NCBI RefSeq assembly: GCF_007754155.1
Contig: NZ_CP037423.1
Span: forward strand, 1,860,001 to 1,924,000
From: Stieleria neptunia
Lineage (GTDB): Bacteria > Planctomycetota > Planctomycetia > Pirellulales > Pirellulaceae
Direction: 5' to 3'
Length of the DNA: 64,000 nucleotides
Of this stretch, positions 47,295 to 61,100 are shown piece after piece. The notes under the pieces are model-generated. The model was not told the origin of the DNA and did no database searches. It was given only the letters and a program-made list of their open reading frames with translations. The stretch's first letter is position 1; each line of letters starts with the position of its first letter. The position numbers and the translations under genes are program-made.

Positions 47295-47930
47295 TCAGAC
47301 CACTTCGTCCGCCAACCGCATCACTTGGTCCACGGGCAACTCGAACGTGGGCAAGAACGATCCGCGTGCGGTTTCACCGGATCGAAAAATTCCGACTTCG
47401 TCGTAGGCGTCACCGTTAAGTCTCAACACGGTCACGGTCCGATCGAAAGGGTCGATGATCCAATACTCCTGGACTCCGCCTCGGGCGTAGTCCGAGCGTT
47501 TGGCGACATAGTCGCGATGCCTCGCTTCGGCACCTTCACTGACCACCTCCACGGCGATGTCTAATCGATCGGGATAAGACGTCGGTGAACGGGGGAAGCA
47601 GGGGGGCGTCAGGTACAAGAGATCGGGTTCACGAATCGTACCGGCAAACAGCGTCACCGGCAGCGGTGCCTGTAAGACTCGCGCATCATCGCCGACCGCA
47701 GCGCTCGCCGATCGCATCAATCCGGCGACGAAATCCACGATCATTTGATGCATCCATGTCGGCAGCGGCAACACCTCCAGGCAGCCTTCGGATAATTCCA
47801 CCAAGCGGTCGGTCGGAAGTCGAAAATAATCTTCCTCTCTCCATTGCCCCTGCAGCGGGAACAATCTCGCTAGTTCCCAAGCAGGGGCTGCGTCAGAAGA
47901 CGGCGAGGGTGGTGTCGACGAGGACATCAA
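47295..47930 (-). CDS. Uma2-family (DUF820) PD-(D/E)xK nuclease-fold protein
   Basis: The 211-residue protein has the Uma2 pattern: a short N-terminal part, WREEDYFRLP then VELSEGCLEVLPLPTWMHQ, the catalytic-type core TIREPDLLYL ... LDIAVEVVSEG (Asp and Glu) and YARGGVQEYWIIDP ending in TVTVLRL. The family has the restriction-endonuclease fold and is highly expanded in cyanobacteria and planctomycetes, but no cellular role has been shown. The usual Lys of the E-x-K step is not evident after the VEVVSEG strand, though a Lys occurs at AKRSDYA. It stands alone, 127 bp after the DUF1549 gene. Confidence 0.9.
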   Translation of the reverse strand: MMSSSTPPSPSSDAAPAWELARLFPLQGQWREEDYFRLPTDRLVELSEGCLEVLPLPTWMHQMIVDFVAGLMRSASAAVGDDARVLQAPLPVTLFAGTIREPDLLYLTPPCFPRSPTSYPDRLDIAVEVVSEGAEARHRDYVAKRSDYARGGVQEYWIIDPFDRTVTVLRLNGDAYDEVGIFRSGETARGSFLPTFELPVDQVMRLADEVV

Positions 47931-47967
47931 TCAAGATTAAAGGGTTGGGTTCATCTGGTCAGGTGTG

Positions 47968-48005
47968 CGTACAGGTTTACGTACAGCGTACAGGTTTAAG
48001 TACAG
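47968..48005. repeat. 19-bp direct tandem repeat, two copies
   Basis: CGTACAGGTTTACGTACAG (47968-47986) is followed directly by CGTACAGGTTTAAGTACAG (47987-48005), one mismatch. Each unit is itself a near-palindrome around GTAC. It lies in the 113-bp gap between the Uma2 and PEP-CTERM genes. Confidence 0.7.
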
Positions 48006-48043
48006 CGTAGCGGTGACGATCACGCCTCACGTAATCCTCGATT

Positions 48044-48766
48044 CTAACCGATTTTTTCGCCTCGGCGACATCGTCGCACGTACACGCCCAGCAGAGTTGC
48101 CATGAGGAAGGCGGCGGATCCGGGTTCGGGAATCGCGGTCGGGATCGTGAAACGACTTTGTTCCGATCCCAGCGGTGAGGTATAGACGGGATTGACCAGC
48201 ATCGTCTGTTGAGCACCCGACGGCCGGATCGCGATCGACGTCGTCCGGGTCGACGAGCCGTCGGGGACGCCAAAGATGTCCAAGGTGATCGTGTCACCGG
48301 GTTGCAAGCCGAGCCCGCTGTAATCAAAGGTCAACGTCCCGATTTCAAACGGATCGGTGTTGGTGATTTCAAACGGAACCGGCGGGGCCGGAAGAAACGA
48401 CTCCAGCACAATTTGCGATTCGAAACCGGCTGAACCGGTGCCGAATTGGCGGCCGTCGAACCAGGCGGCAAACGTCGTCCTGGCGTCGAATCGGACCCGA
48501 CCGTAATCGGTCAGCGGAGTCGCATTGATGGTGCTCTCGACGATGTCCAAATTAATCCATTCGACCACGTCGCCGATTGCATCGGCCGTACCGGACAACA
48601 CCAGGTCGGTCTCGAAGCGTTCGCCCGTAGCCGCCCGCGACGGCGCCAAGTACGCGACGATGTCTGCCGGGCAAGGTCGGACGCTTAAACATCCGAACCA
48701 GCCGAACGCAATGACGCCGATCAGCGATGGCCAGACGGATCGGCGATCAAGCAATCGATGGAACAT
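48044..48766 (-). CDS. PEP-CTERM-anchored exported protein
   Basis: The 240-residue protein has an N-terminal signal or membrane segment (LIGVIAFGWFGCLSVRPCPA) and ends with the PEP-CTERM sorting signal: IPEPGSAAFLMATLLGVYVR followed by Arg/Cys residues, that is Pro-Glu-Pro, a hydrophobic helix and a basic tail. Such proteins are processed by an exosortase and move to the surface. The body has a beta-rich composition resembling cohesin-like or PEP-CTERM filler domains (DIVAYLAPSRAATGERFETD ... LTFDYSGLGLQPGDTITLDI). It is divergent from the giant surface protein gene and may share its export context. Confidence 0.88.
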   Translation of the reverse strand: MFHRLLDRRSVWPSLIGVIAFGWFGCLSVRPCPADIVAYLAPSRAATGERFETDLVLSGTADAIGDVVEWINLDIVESTINATPLTDYGRVRFDARTTFAAWFDGRQFGTGSAGFESQIVLESFLPAPPVPFEITNTDPFEIGTLTFDYSGLGLQPGDTITLDIFGVPDGSSTRTTSIAIRPSGAQQTMLVNPVYTSPLGSEQSRFTIPTAIPEPGSAAFLMATLLGVYVRRCRRGEKIG

Positions 48767-49169
48767 GGGGCCGAGGGAGCCTTGGGAAGTGACGGTTTGA
48801 CAATGCTAAATCGAGCCGGGATCAAAAGCAAGCTTGCAATTGGGTCGGATACCACTAACCTTTGGGGGTCGCAGGGATACCCGGACGCGACGGACAGGGG
48901 CGTTGGATTTCTGATCTCCGTTCTTGCGCGGGAAGACGATCGAGTTGCGAACGCGGAATGTTCGCGTTTTCCTGGTCTGCTGTTCGCGCCGATGTCTTGT
49001 CGGTTTCGCGTCTGACTCTTTGCGATCCTATTCCCACGTTTCTCGGTCGGGAACGGAATAAGGGCCACGTTTCCGCACATCGCATGGCGAATTCCTCGTC
49101 TGGATCGCGACAGCGAATGACGTCGCCTTTCCTCGTTCCAGTGCCGAATCGAATTGGTAGGCATCTCGG
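48767..49169. other. 403-bp divergent intergenic region
   Basis: This region holds the presumed promoters of the PEP-CTERM gene (-) and the giant gene (+). TTTGACAATGCTAAATC (about 48795-48811) is AT-rich with a TTGACA box (48796-48801), the best promoter-like piece, but it is more than 360 bp from the giant gene. Frames here (for example 48758-49015) have no credible coding character. Confidence 0.4.
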
Positions 49170-52100
49170 ATGGCACGGAAAAAGGATCGGCCGCAGACGC
49201 GGCAGGGGTTGGGACACCAATGGCGCAACCGCCGTCGCAACAAGGCGGCACGGTTGGCCCGCAAGCGAATCAGCCAGCGGTTGATTCCGTCACCGTTTGA
49301 AAAACTCGAAGACCGTCATCTGCTGGCGACCGTCCAGTGGGACGGCGGCGGCGACGGCACCCGTTGGCACGATCCCTTGAATTGGGACAGCGACGCGTTG
49401 CCGACCGCTTTCGACGACGTCACGATTGAATCGTTTTCGAATGATCTGATCGTGCGAATCGACGCCGACACCGCCGTCACGTCGATCCTCTCCAACGAAC
49501 CACTGCATCTGGTCGGAGCGGAACTGAAGACCACGTCGCTGGTCGTCGATGAACTGATCGTCGAAGACGCCACGCTGCGTCCATCTGACGGTTCTTTGCT
49601 TTCGGCAACCATCGCCGATCGCCTGACCATCGACTCGGCCGCCAGCCAATTTCTTATCGTGGGCAACCTGCACGTCCGAGGTGATCTGCTGCTGCGGTCT
49701 GCGTTGACGCTGCTCGCCGACGGAACCGATGCCAACCTGCGGGTCGACGGCGATGTGAATCTGGACCAGGCGAGTCTGACCGCCAGCGCCGGAGGCGTGA
49801 TCTCCATGCCATCGGTCGAGCATTATCGACACCAATCGACCGCGAACAATCAAACACGACAATTCACCGCCACCGGCAGCGGCAGCCGAATTGAACTCGG
49901 CGGCCTGCGCACACTGACCGGCGCGACGCACTACAACTCCGGCACGATCGTTCAAGTTGCCGACGGAGGCGTGATCGACCTGTCGAACGTTCAGACCGTC
50001 GTCGATCCGGTCGAAGGTGACACCCGCCGCCGATCGTTTTCCTTCGTCGCCAGCGATGCCGGCAGCCAGATCGATTTGTCCGCCCTGACGACGGTGACCG
50101 ACCAGAACGCGGACCAACGAACGAGTTTCTCCGCAACCGCCGGCGCGTCGATCCACATCGCATCCCTGACCGACGCCCGAGGTGCACAATTCCAGCGTGA
50201 CGGTTCGGGAAGTCTGGCGGTGGAGCAGTTGCAAACGATGGTCGATTCGCGATTGATCGTGCGCGGAAACAATACCACGCTGTCGCAACTTGCATCGGCC
50301 GATCGATCCGAGTTTGACGTCGCCGGTGCGCAGCTCGCTTTGCCGTTGATTGACCGCCTGCGTGACGGAGCGATCGCCGTCGACAGCGGCGGCGTCTTTG
50401 CCGCACCAGGGTTGACCAACATCGACGGAACCGACTTACAAGTTCGCGGTGGAGCGACACTTTCTCTACCCGGCGTCACCGGCTATCGACACCTCGGCGA
50501 CGCTTCCTCCATCGATCGCACCTGGTCGGCAAGCGGCGCGGATTCGCGTCTCGAACTGCCCAATTTGTCGTCGATCATCGGCGGCTGGGGGTACAACAAC
50601 GATCACGTGATTCAAGCCGACGACGGCGCCGTGATCGCACTTCCGGCGGTCCAACAGTTTGTCGACGAGCCCCACGGTGACCTGAACTTTCGCTCCTTCG
50701 AAATCACCGCGTCGGGGGCCAACAGTCGCATCGAACTGGACGCATTGATTTCGATCATCGATCGCAACGGCAGCGGCCCCGGACAGCATTCGAGGATCGA
50801 CGCCAGCAGCGGCGGTGAGATCATCGCACCGAAGCTCGCGCATTTGCTCGGCACCGAAGCCACCGTCGATTCTCCCGGCGACATCGATGTCGCAAACCTG
50901 GTGGGGATCGAAGACAGTGCCATCACGATCGCTGCCCGCCCGAGCGACTTTGACGCCTTGCAAACCATTACCGGCACTCGGCTCGCCGTGTCTCAAACCG
51001 ACGCGCGGCTGAACCAGATCACGCGGTTTGAACACAACACGCTGGTCACCGATTCCGCCGCCACGGTCGCAATGCCCTACGTCGCCAGCATCGATGGTTC
51101 CAGTCTCCAAGCTTACGGCGGAACCCGAATCGCGTTTCCGCAAATTGAATCTTACGATCTGGCAACGACGCAAATCAGTTCGATTCGATCTTGGGTCGCC
51201 GAGGGGCCGGGCAGCCACATCGACCTTTCTGGTTTACGCTGGATCCGCGGCGGGACGCAGTCGGGCACGGGGCTGGATGTCGAAGCGGTGCTGGGCGGAT
51301 CGGTGGACTTGCAGAACGTTGTGCAAATCGTCGATCCGACCGATGGAAACACCAGTGGCCGTCGCTTTTCGTTCATCGCCGATGGTGCCCATTCAAACAT
51401 TCAACTCGACGCGCTCGTCGGCGTGATCGATCGCAACGGAAACGTCCTGTCCACGCTGACGGAATCGGCGGGCGGGCAAATCGATGCACCCGCGCTTTCG
51501 ACGTTGATCAACACGACCGTCGCGACGGAATCGAGCGGTCAGCCGTCTGGCGCGAGCCTGCGGGCCGCTGCATCCGACGAGGTCCCGCAGACGCCCCCTC
51601 CCGAATCCATTCCCTCTGCCCAAACCATTGCTTGGGTCGGCGGCGACGGAAACTGGGGCGATCCCGCCAACTGGGACGCCGGCGTCGTGCCCGGCATCTT
51701 CGATGACGTCGAACTGTCGGTTACCGGCGTCACCGTCACGATCACCGGCGACCCCGTCGTTCGCAGCATCCATGGCCCTGGCGGATTGGACATCGTCGGT
51801 GGATCTTTGACCGTCGCCGCCGCATCGACATTGACCGGAACGTTCAACTTGTCCGACGGCGGCACGCTGGTCGTCCATGGTCCCAATGCGTCATTGTCCG
51901 TCGATGGCCCGCAATCGATCGACGGAGGCAACTTGCGGGTCGACGATGGTGCCGAGCTGGTGTTCAAACACGTGGCCAGTTATCACCACGACGCGGCGGC
52001 CAATAACGTCCAGCGAAACTGGATCGTCCAAGGCGGCGGCCGCTTGGTGTTCGAATCCTTGCAGTCGATCCACGGAGGAACCCACTACGGCAACCGTCTG

Positions 52101-55100
52101 AGTATCGAAGCCCGTTCCGGCGGTCACATCGATCTCGGTGCCGTCACGCAAATTGTCGACGGGGCCGACGGGAACACGGCGCGACGCGGTGTGACGATTC
52201 AGGCTCAAGACGCCGGCAGTTCGATCGATTTGCGGTCCCTCGCGTCCTTTCAAGATCACGCCACGGTTGCCGACGACGCACAGTCCTATTCCGAACTCAT
52301 CGCCCGCGACGGCGGCGCCGTCAGGCTCGATTCCCTGACCACGCTCGATGGCGTTGCCGTTGTCGTCGACGCCACCAGTGAAGTGCCGCTTGAGACGGTT
52401 TCCAGCTTCGATCAGGGGCGATTGCATGTGACCGATCGATCCGTCGCTTTGCCTGGACTGACATCGGCAAACGAAACCGTCTTGATCGCCGACAACGGTT
52501 TCATCGACAGCGACGCACTGACGACCTTGACCCGTGGCGGACTGGAATTGCGGTCCGGCGGCCGGATCAACACGACGCTGCTTGAGACGATCGATGGGGC
52601 CAGCATCCACGTCGCCGATGGGATCACGCTGTCGCTGCCCTTGGTGACATCCTATTCACACGCCTCCACCGACAATGACCAGACACGAGCGTTGGTCGCA
52701 TCCGGTCGGGGCAGTCGCCTGGAATTCCCCAATCTGACACAGATCGAAGGCGGCACGCACTTTCGATCCTCGTTGTCGATCGCAGCCCGCGACGGCGGCG
52801 CGATCGACTTGTCAGGCGTCCTGGAAATCTCCGAACCCGACACCGGAAACACGTCCGGCCGCGGCGTTCACGTTTCCGCCGACGGGCCCGACAGCGAGAT
52901 CGAGTTGTCTTCGCTGACGACCTTCACCGACATCGGCGAGTCGCCGGTTTCTCACGCTGTCGCCAGTGGGCATTCTTCGTTGACCGCTACCCGTGGCGGA
53001 ACCATCGCGGAACCCGCGTTGTCGACAATCACCGGTGTGCAGATCGTAGCCGACGCCGGAAGCGATTTTTCGTTTGAATCGATCGTCGCTGCAACGAACA
53101 GCCTTTTCCAGGTCGCTGGCAACGGGACACTACCATTCACCGCACTCGTTTCCGCCGTCGGCACAGCAATTCAGATCGACGGACATGCCGCATCGTTTCC
53201 CGTCTTGACGGATCTTTCCGCCGGATCGCTTTCCCTCCAGGGCGGCGGAACCGCCGACGTGCCGCGGCTTTCGGGCATCGATTCGGCAACTTTGGTCGTC
53301 AGCGATGGCGTCACACTTTCGTTGCCCGCGGTCACGTCGATCAAGCACCAAACGACGGCGCCGAATCAAATCGCAGTCTTGCGTGCCGAAGGGTTCGGCA
53401 GCCGGCTCGATCTAGCCGCAGTCACGTCGATCGAAAACGGTGACGACTACAATTCACGCGTTTTCATCGAAGCGTTGTCTGGCGCCATTGTTGATCTGTC
53501 CGGGGTGCAGACGATCGAAGACCCCGACGTCGGAAACGCATCCCAGCGGCGGATCGAACTGCTCAGCGAAGGCGTCGACAGTCGGATCGATCTGGCCAAC
53601 CTGCGATCGTTCCTCGATCATTCCTCCGGCACGCTGACCGGTTCGAATCGTTTTTCCAGCGTGCATTCGCGTTACGGAGGAACCGTCGATCTGGGCAGCA
53701 ACGATGCGTCGGGCACATCACTCGGCGGAGTCCACGTGACGGCCGGAGATTCAGGAAGCCTGCTCGGCAAGTTCACACTCCAGTCGGATTCGGTTCTCAC
53801 CGGCAACGGCCTCGTGCAAGCGGACATCGTTGTCGGCGGCATCGTTGAACCCGAAGGAAAACTGACCGTGGAGGGTTCGTTGTCGCTGATCAGCGGCGGG
53901 CAACTGAGCTTCGACGTCGGCGGATTGGTTCCGATCGAGCAGCATGACGTCTTGAACGTCAGCGGGGACGTCACGCTCGACGGCATCATCCGAACCAACC
54001 GCGTCAACAACTATGATCCGCAACCCGGTGACAGCTACGTCGTGATGACGTACGCATCACGCAGCGGTTCACCCGGTTACGCGGGGCTCGACTTCGGCAG
54101 CCAAATCCTTTCGCCGGAATTGTCGCCGAGCACGCTGGAATTGGTGACCGGGTTTTCCAGCGGCGCCTCGGTCGTCTCGATCACTCCGTCACGCGGTGCG
54201 GTCGATCCCGATGGACCGTTTTTCGTCATCGAATTCAGTGAACCGATGGAGCGCGATTCATTGTCCGCCGACGACATCATACTCGTCGGACCAAACGACA
54301 CCTCGATCGTGATCGAATCCATTTTGCCGGTGGACGATTCAACCGATCGATTCATGGTCCGCCCGGTGATGGACCAATACACCGACGGCGACTACTCGCT
54401 GACGATCGGGCCGAACGTGCTCGATTGGGTCGGCAACCCGATGAACCAAGACGGAGACGAAATCAACGGGGAACTCGATGACGACCGATGGTTCGGCAGC
54501 TTTCCTTGGGCGCTGCCGGATCTGATCCTGGTCGGCGGCGTCTTGCCGACCCCCACAACCGGGTTCGACTTCGGCGATGAAGTCCCCTTGTTGCTCGACA
54601 TCAAGAACGTGGGTGCCGCGGCTGCCGGCGGTGGTTCCTGGACTGATCGCATCTACCTTTCCACCGACAACGTTCTCGACGCCGACGATCTGCCACTGCA
54701 CGAATCGGTTCACGATGCAACGCTCGCGGCCGGCGGTGAATACACGAACCAGATCAACGTTTCGCTGCCGCTGGCCCAGTCGCTGCAGACGGGCACCTAT
54801 TACCTGATCGCGTCGATCGATGACGGGAATCAGATTCACGAGACCGACGAAGCCAACGCGTTCGTTTCGGCGCCGCTGCAGTTGACGGTGCCGCCGCTGG
54901 TCGACCTGCTGCCGATCTCGGTCAGCGGTCCATCGACCGGTCAACCCAGGACGCCGAGTGTGTTCACCTGGACCGCGGTCAATCAAGGCGACGCGGCGAC
55001 GCCCGATCGCTGGTTCGACCGAATCTACTTGCAATCGGTCGCGGCCCCGGAAATTTCACACCTGGTCGGCGGCGTCTTTCAAGCCGACCCCGTCGCGCCG

Positions 55101-58100
55101 GGCGAGAGTTATCTGTCGATGATGACGGTCGACTTGCCGGAGCTGCAGGACGGCGACTATCGAATCCTGATCGCGACCGACGACACCGATCGATTGTTCG
55201 AGGGGCCTTATGAGTCGAACAATACATTGATCGGCGGGACGATCCGGATCGATCATCCCGACGTCGTCGTCCAAAACATGACGCTGCAGGCGGCGGCCAA
55301 TTCCGGGCAAACCCTTCCGCTCAGCTTTGAATTCGTCAATCAAGGCACCGGCGTCGCTTCGGCGTGGCAACAACGCATCTATCTGTCCGACGATCTTTCG
55401 GTTTCCGCCGACGATCGTCTGATCGACGAATTTGAAATCACTCAACCGCTCGATCCCCAACAAGCTCGCGGGCTGACGCGTGATCTGGTGATGCCGATCG
55501 ATGTCCAAGGTGCAAAGTACCTGTTGGTCGTCACCGATGCGTTGGGCCAATTGGGGGAACGCACCGCCGGGGAAGCGAATAACCTGGAGGCCGCATCGAT
55601 CGAATTGACGCTGTCGCCTTACGCGGATCTGACCGTGACCAACGTGAGCGCGCCGACGCAGTTGATCGGCGACCCCTCGCAACTGACCGTCGACTGGACC
55701 GTTGCCAACCTCGGCACCGGCCCCGGACTGACCGATCAGTGGTCCGATGCGATCGTGCTCAGCCGCAACGCGATTGTCGGCGACGATGATGACCTGGTGA
55801 TCGCGACGTTTGGCCATTCGGGAGGATTGGAAGCCGGCAGTTCCTACGCGCGCAGCGAAACGATCGCCTTGCCGCCCGAGATCAGCGGTCGGTTCAGGTT
55901 GTGGGTGCGCAGTGATTTCGGCGACAACGTGTTCGAAAACGGCAACGAATCGAACAACGATGCCGAGCACGCTGGTTCCATCGACGTCATGCCGGCGGCC
56001 TTCGCCGATCTGGTCGTCACGAACATCGACGTGCCGCAGCCCGTCAACGCCGGATCCGTCGCCAGCGTCACCTGGACGGTCGACAACGCGGGGATCGGAA
56101 TCACCAACCGTGGCGATTGGTACGACCTGGTCTACTTGGCCAAGGACGCCGCCGGGACAGAGCCGATCGAAGGCAGCGAAGTTCGGTTCCAGCACTTCGG
56201 GCAAATTGCAGCCGGCGGCAGCTATACCCGGACCGGCCATTTCATCGTGCCCGAAGGATTGTCCGGTGATCATTTTGTCATTGTCCACGCGGCGAACGAC
56301 GGCGGCCCCTTCGAATTCATCTTCGATAACAACAATCGCGCGGCCAGTGGGGCCTTTCCAATCACGTTGTTGCCGTCACCTGATTTGATCGTCGACGAAG
56401 TCGTGGCACCCCGCGTGGCCGAAGAGGGGACGCTGTTGGATGTCAGCTGGACGGTCAGCAATGACGGAATCGGTTCCGCATCGGGTGGTTGGATCGATCG
56501 GGTTTACCTGCAATCGGCCGGCGATCCGGATGGGCCGATCATCCAGTTGGGAACGTTTCCATTCGTCGATCCCCTCACGCCCGGAAAAAGCTACACACGC
56601 CACGAGTCGATTCGCATTCCGATCCAGTCCACGGGCGTCTTCAATCTGATTGTCCGCACCAACTTTCAAGCGTTGCTTTACGAGGGCGACGCAGTCGTCA
56701 ACAACACCGCGTCGGTTCCGATCACCGTCAACGTACGTCTGCGAGCCGACTTGCAAGTCGATTCGATCACCATCCCCGAGCGGCTCACCGCCGGCGCAAC
56801 GTTGTCTCCGCAATTCACGGTGGTCAACCAAGGTGCCGTCGGCACGGCCGGCAACACCTGGGTTGATCGTATCTACCTGTCACTCGATACGGTGGTCGAC
56901 CAGGCGGACATCTTGATCGGAGAGCTCGTCAACGGTTCGGCGCTGGCGGCAGGCGAGCGTTACAGCAGCGACGCCGGCAGCGTGGTCATCCCGATCCGCT
57001 ATCGCGGCGACGTCTACGTGATCGTGCAAACCGACGCGACGGACATTATTGCCGAATGGCCCAACAACCAGAACAACACCACCTACCAGTCGATCTTCAT
57101 CGAACCCGAACCGCTGGCCGATCTGGTGGTCAGCGATGTGATCACGCCCAGTCAAGTCGTTGCGGGGGCCGAGATTCCCGTCCGATACACCGTGACCAAT
57201 TTGGGTAGCGGCGCGACCCATGGTGACACCTGGACGGAAAACGTCTGGCTGACGCGTGACAAGAATCGGCCGCATCCCGGACAAGGCGATCTGCTGTTGC
57301 AGACAACCACCCATGTCGGATCGTTGGATCGATCAGCCGGATATGAAACGTCAACCACGATACGAATCCCACGGCAACTTGAATCGGGCACCTGGTACGT
57401 GACGCCCTGGGTCGACCCGTTGGACGCAATCCCCGAAGACACGTTGGCGGCGAACAACAATCCCGACGACCCGAACAACATTGACAACAACAATTACAAG
57501 GCTCGCGCGATCCAGGTGCTCGGGGCGCAACCCGATCTGATCGTCAGCGAGATCGTTGCACCGGCGGTGGCGGGCGGTGGTGAGTCCGTCACGATCAGCT
57601 GGACCGTCGACAACCGTGGGCTGGCCGATGCCGACACGGGAGCTTGGCTGGACCGCGTCTACTTGAGCGACCATGCCGATCCCAAGGCCGAAGGCGCCCG
57701 GACGTTGTTGCTGGCGGAAAAGAAACGTGACCTGCCTCTCGCCAAGGGCGCATCTTACACCACGTCGGTCGACGTCGACCTTTCGCCCGCCGCCAGTGGC
57801 CAATACATCGTTGTCATCACCGATGACGATTTGCCGCCGCAGCCGTCGATCGACCTTTCCGGTTTCTTCCCCGGCGCGTCGACGGCGACCGAGTCGTTGG
57901 TCCCGGTCGAAGAGGTCGATGAAACGAACAACGTCACCGCGGTGGCGACCAACATCCATGCCGCCGCGGCCAACTTGAAAGTGGTCGGGTTCGACTTGCC
58001 GGCCGATGCCAAGTCCGGCGAAGAAGTGACGTTCAGCTACACCGTCGAAAACATCGGCCAGCATCCCGTCTGGAGCGGCACGACGTACTGGAAAGATTTT

Positions 58101-61100
58101 TTGTGGCTTTCGCCCGACACCAGCTTCATTCGCGAGCGGGCGTCGTACTTGGGTGCGTCGATTCACGCGCCCGCCGAAACGATCGATCCGGGCGACCAAT
58201 ACACCGTCAGTTTTACCACGACACTGCCCGAAGGCACCGGCGGTGATTACTCGTTGTGGGTTCACTTGAACGCAAACAACGATCGGTCCCCGCTGTTGTT
58301 CCCCTATCAATCGCGTTTGCTGTTGACCGATTGGTATCCGGCCGTCGAAGGTGACAACGAGGTTTGGAATTCGCATTTCCGACGTTGGGCGTTCGAAGAT
58401 CCCAGTGACAACCTCGCCCGCGCCGATTTGCCGATCCGGTACGAAGAAGCCGATCTGGCGATCACCGATCTTCAATTCCCCGCGGCCGCAACCGCTGGCG
58501 AAGCGGTCGAACTGGTTTACACGGTCCAGAACACGGGTTCCCGAGAAACACGCGTGGATTCCTGGTCCGATCGTGTGTTTCTGTCCCGGGACGCGTCGCT
58601 GGATAATTTCGACACGCAACTCGCATCGACCTCGCACCTCGGTTCGCTGGATCCGGGGGAGTCCTACACCGGACGCCTGTCGGTTCAAATCCCCGCGGGC
58701 ATTGAGGGCGATTTTCATCTGCTGCTGTTCACCGATTCAGCCGCCATGCAAGACCGCTCGGGACGACCGAGTGACATCGGGTTCCGACGGGTCGGGATCG
58801 AATTCGAACTACCCGGCGTGCTCGCACCGTGGGATCTGGCGTCGTCGGCCGCCCGCGAATCGGCACGCGGTGAAGTCGCGGAGTATCAGCTGGAAGGCAA
58901 CAACATCGCCGTGCGAGGATTGTCGGTCGGCTTGTCCGATCTGCCAGATTTGCAGGTCTCGATGATCACCGCACCCGAGCGTGCTGATCGCGGACAAGAA
59001 ATCGACGTCACCTACACCGTCACCAACCATGGCGGCGGCACGGTCGGCGGTCAAAGCGACTGGATCGACTTGATCTACCTTTCACGCGACAGCTTCTTGG
59101 ATCTGGCCAGCGACATCTACCTGGGATCATCGGAGCACCAAGGGGGTTTGGCGGCCGCCGCGTCCTACCAGAACAGCACGTCCGTTTCGTTGCCGGCTGG
59201 ACTGACTGGTCCCTATTACGTGTTCGTGATCAGTGATCCCGATCGGTTCGGTCCGACCGGCGACGTCTTCGAAGGCCCAAACGAACGCAACAATGCCGCC
59301 GCCCCGGCGACGCCGATGGTCATCGAACTGCCCGATCCGGCGGACTTGCAAGTCACCGACATCGTCGTCCCGCATGATGTCACCGCCGGCGAACCGACGC
59401 AGATCGAATGGACGGTGACCAACACGAGCAACGTGACGATTTCGGGGCGTTGGTCGGACCGTTTGTTTTTCAGCAGCGATGCGACCTGGGACATCAACGA
59501 TGCGGCGGCCGGACGCGTCGAGTTCCGTGGCACGCTGGCCCCCGGAGAACACTACACCTCGATCGTCGAAGTCATCACGCCACCGTTGACGCCGGGCAGC
59601 TATCGAGCCATCGTGCGGCCCGACATCTTTGATCAAGTCTACGAGGACGTCGGCGAAAGCAACAACCAGACCGCGTCGGCATCGACGATGCAACTGACCG
59701 CGCCGTCGTTGACCTTGGACGTTCCGCTGGGGACGACGCTGGGTACCGGCGGGCAAAAACTGTTCGCCGTCGACGTGCCGGCTGATCGCACGTTGCGGGT
59801 CACGATCATCGCCGCAGACGACTCGAGCTATGAAGTTTTTCTACGACACAACCAGTCTCCGACGGGAGGCTCCTTTGACGCCAACTCCGGCGGCGCCCTG
59901 ACCGACACGCCGGCCGCGATCATCCCTGCGACCGCAGCGGGAACCTATTACGTGCTGGTGCGTGGGTTCGCGACCGAAAGCGATGACTCGGGCGTGGAGA
60001 TTCTGGCGGAGTTGTTGCCGCTGGCGATCACCGACATTCAAACCGACATCGGCGGCGATTCCGGTTTTGTGACGACGACGATTTCCGGCGCCAGGTTTCA
60101 TCCCGATGCGATCGTCAAACTGGTCCGACCCGGTTTTGCCGAAATCATTCCCGCCGGACAGAACTATGTTTCGCCGTCGCAGTTGATCGTCACGTTTGAT
60201 TTGCAGGACGCGCCGCACGGACTCTATGACGTCCAAGTCATCAACCCCGGCGGCGATGTGGCTGTGGTGCCGTATCGATTCCAAGTCGAACGCACGATCG
60301 AGCCCGAGGTGACCGTCGGCATCGGCGGTCCACGTTACGTCTTGGCCGGTGACAACGGCACCTATGGCGTCTCGCTGCAAAACACGGGAAACGTCGACGC
60401 GCCCTACGTGTTTTACAACGTCGGCATTCCCGAACTGGGCATCAATCAAAACGTCTACAACCTGCCCTACAACCACTTCACGTCCAACCTGCGCGGCGGT
60501 CCCGAAGGTTCGCTTGCCGATCTACCCTGGGCCGAACTCGATTCGGCGGTCAACACCGACGGGCATCTGACCGCCAGCGGGTATCTGTTCGATCATCCCG
60601 CCGACGGCTTCGCCGGATTCACCTTTCAAGTCCAAACCTATCCGGGCTTGCGCGAATTGCATGACCACGCGTGGGACGCGTTCAAGGAGAAAATCTACGA
60701 CGCGATTCCCGAATATGCGGCGAGTGATTTCTTGGCCGAGGGGCCGTCCTCGCTCGACAAAATCTCGCCCGGTCTGGCACTGGTCTGGGAAGCTTTCGGC
60801 GCCGTACCGGACTTGTTGATCCAGCCGTTGATCCCATTCCAATTCCATGTCGTCGTGTCGGCCACCACGATGACCCGCGACGAGTTCTTACAACACGCAC
60901 TCGGCGAAGCGGATTTGCTGCGTCAGGGGATTTTGGACGACGACGACGCCGATGCGGCGCTGGTTCATTTGGCCGGTGACCCACAAGCCTGGCAATCGTT
61001 GTATATCAGCTATTTGACCGAAAGCGGACGTCTGCGCGCCGTCGACGCGATCCCGCCGACCCGCCGCGATCAGGAATTGGCCAGCTTGATGGCGACCCTT

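Noticed and set aside
48758..49015. 85-codon + frame before the giant gene
   Set aside because: No ribosome-binding site, no recognisable domain, and it overlaps the 5' end of the divergent PEP-CTERM gene.
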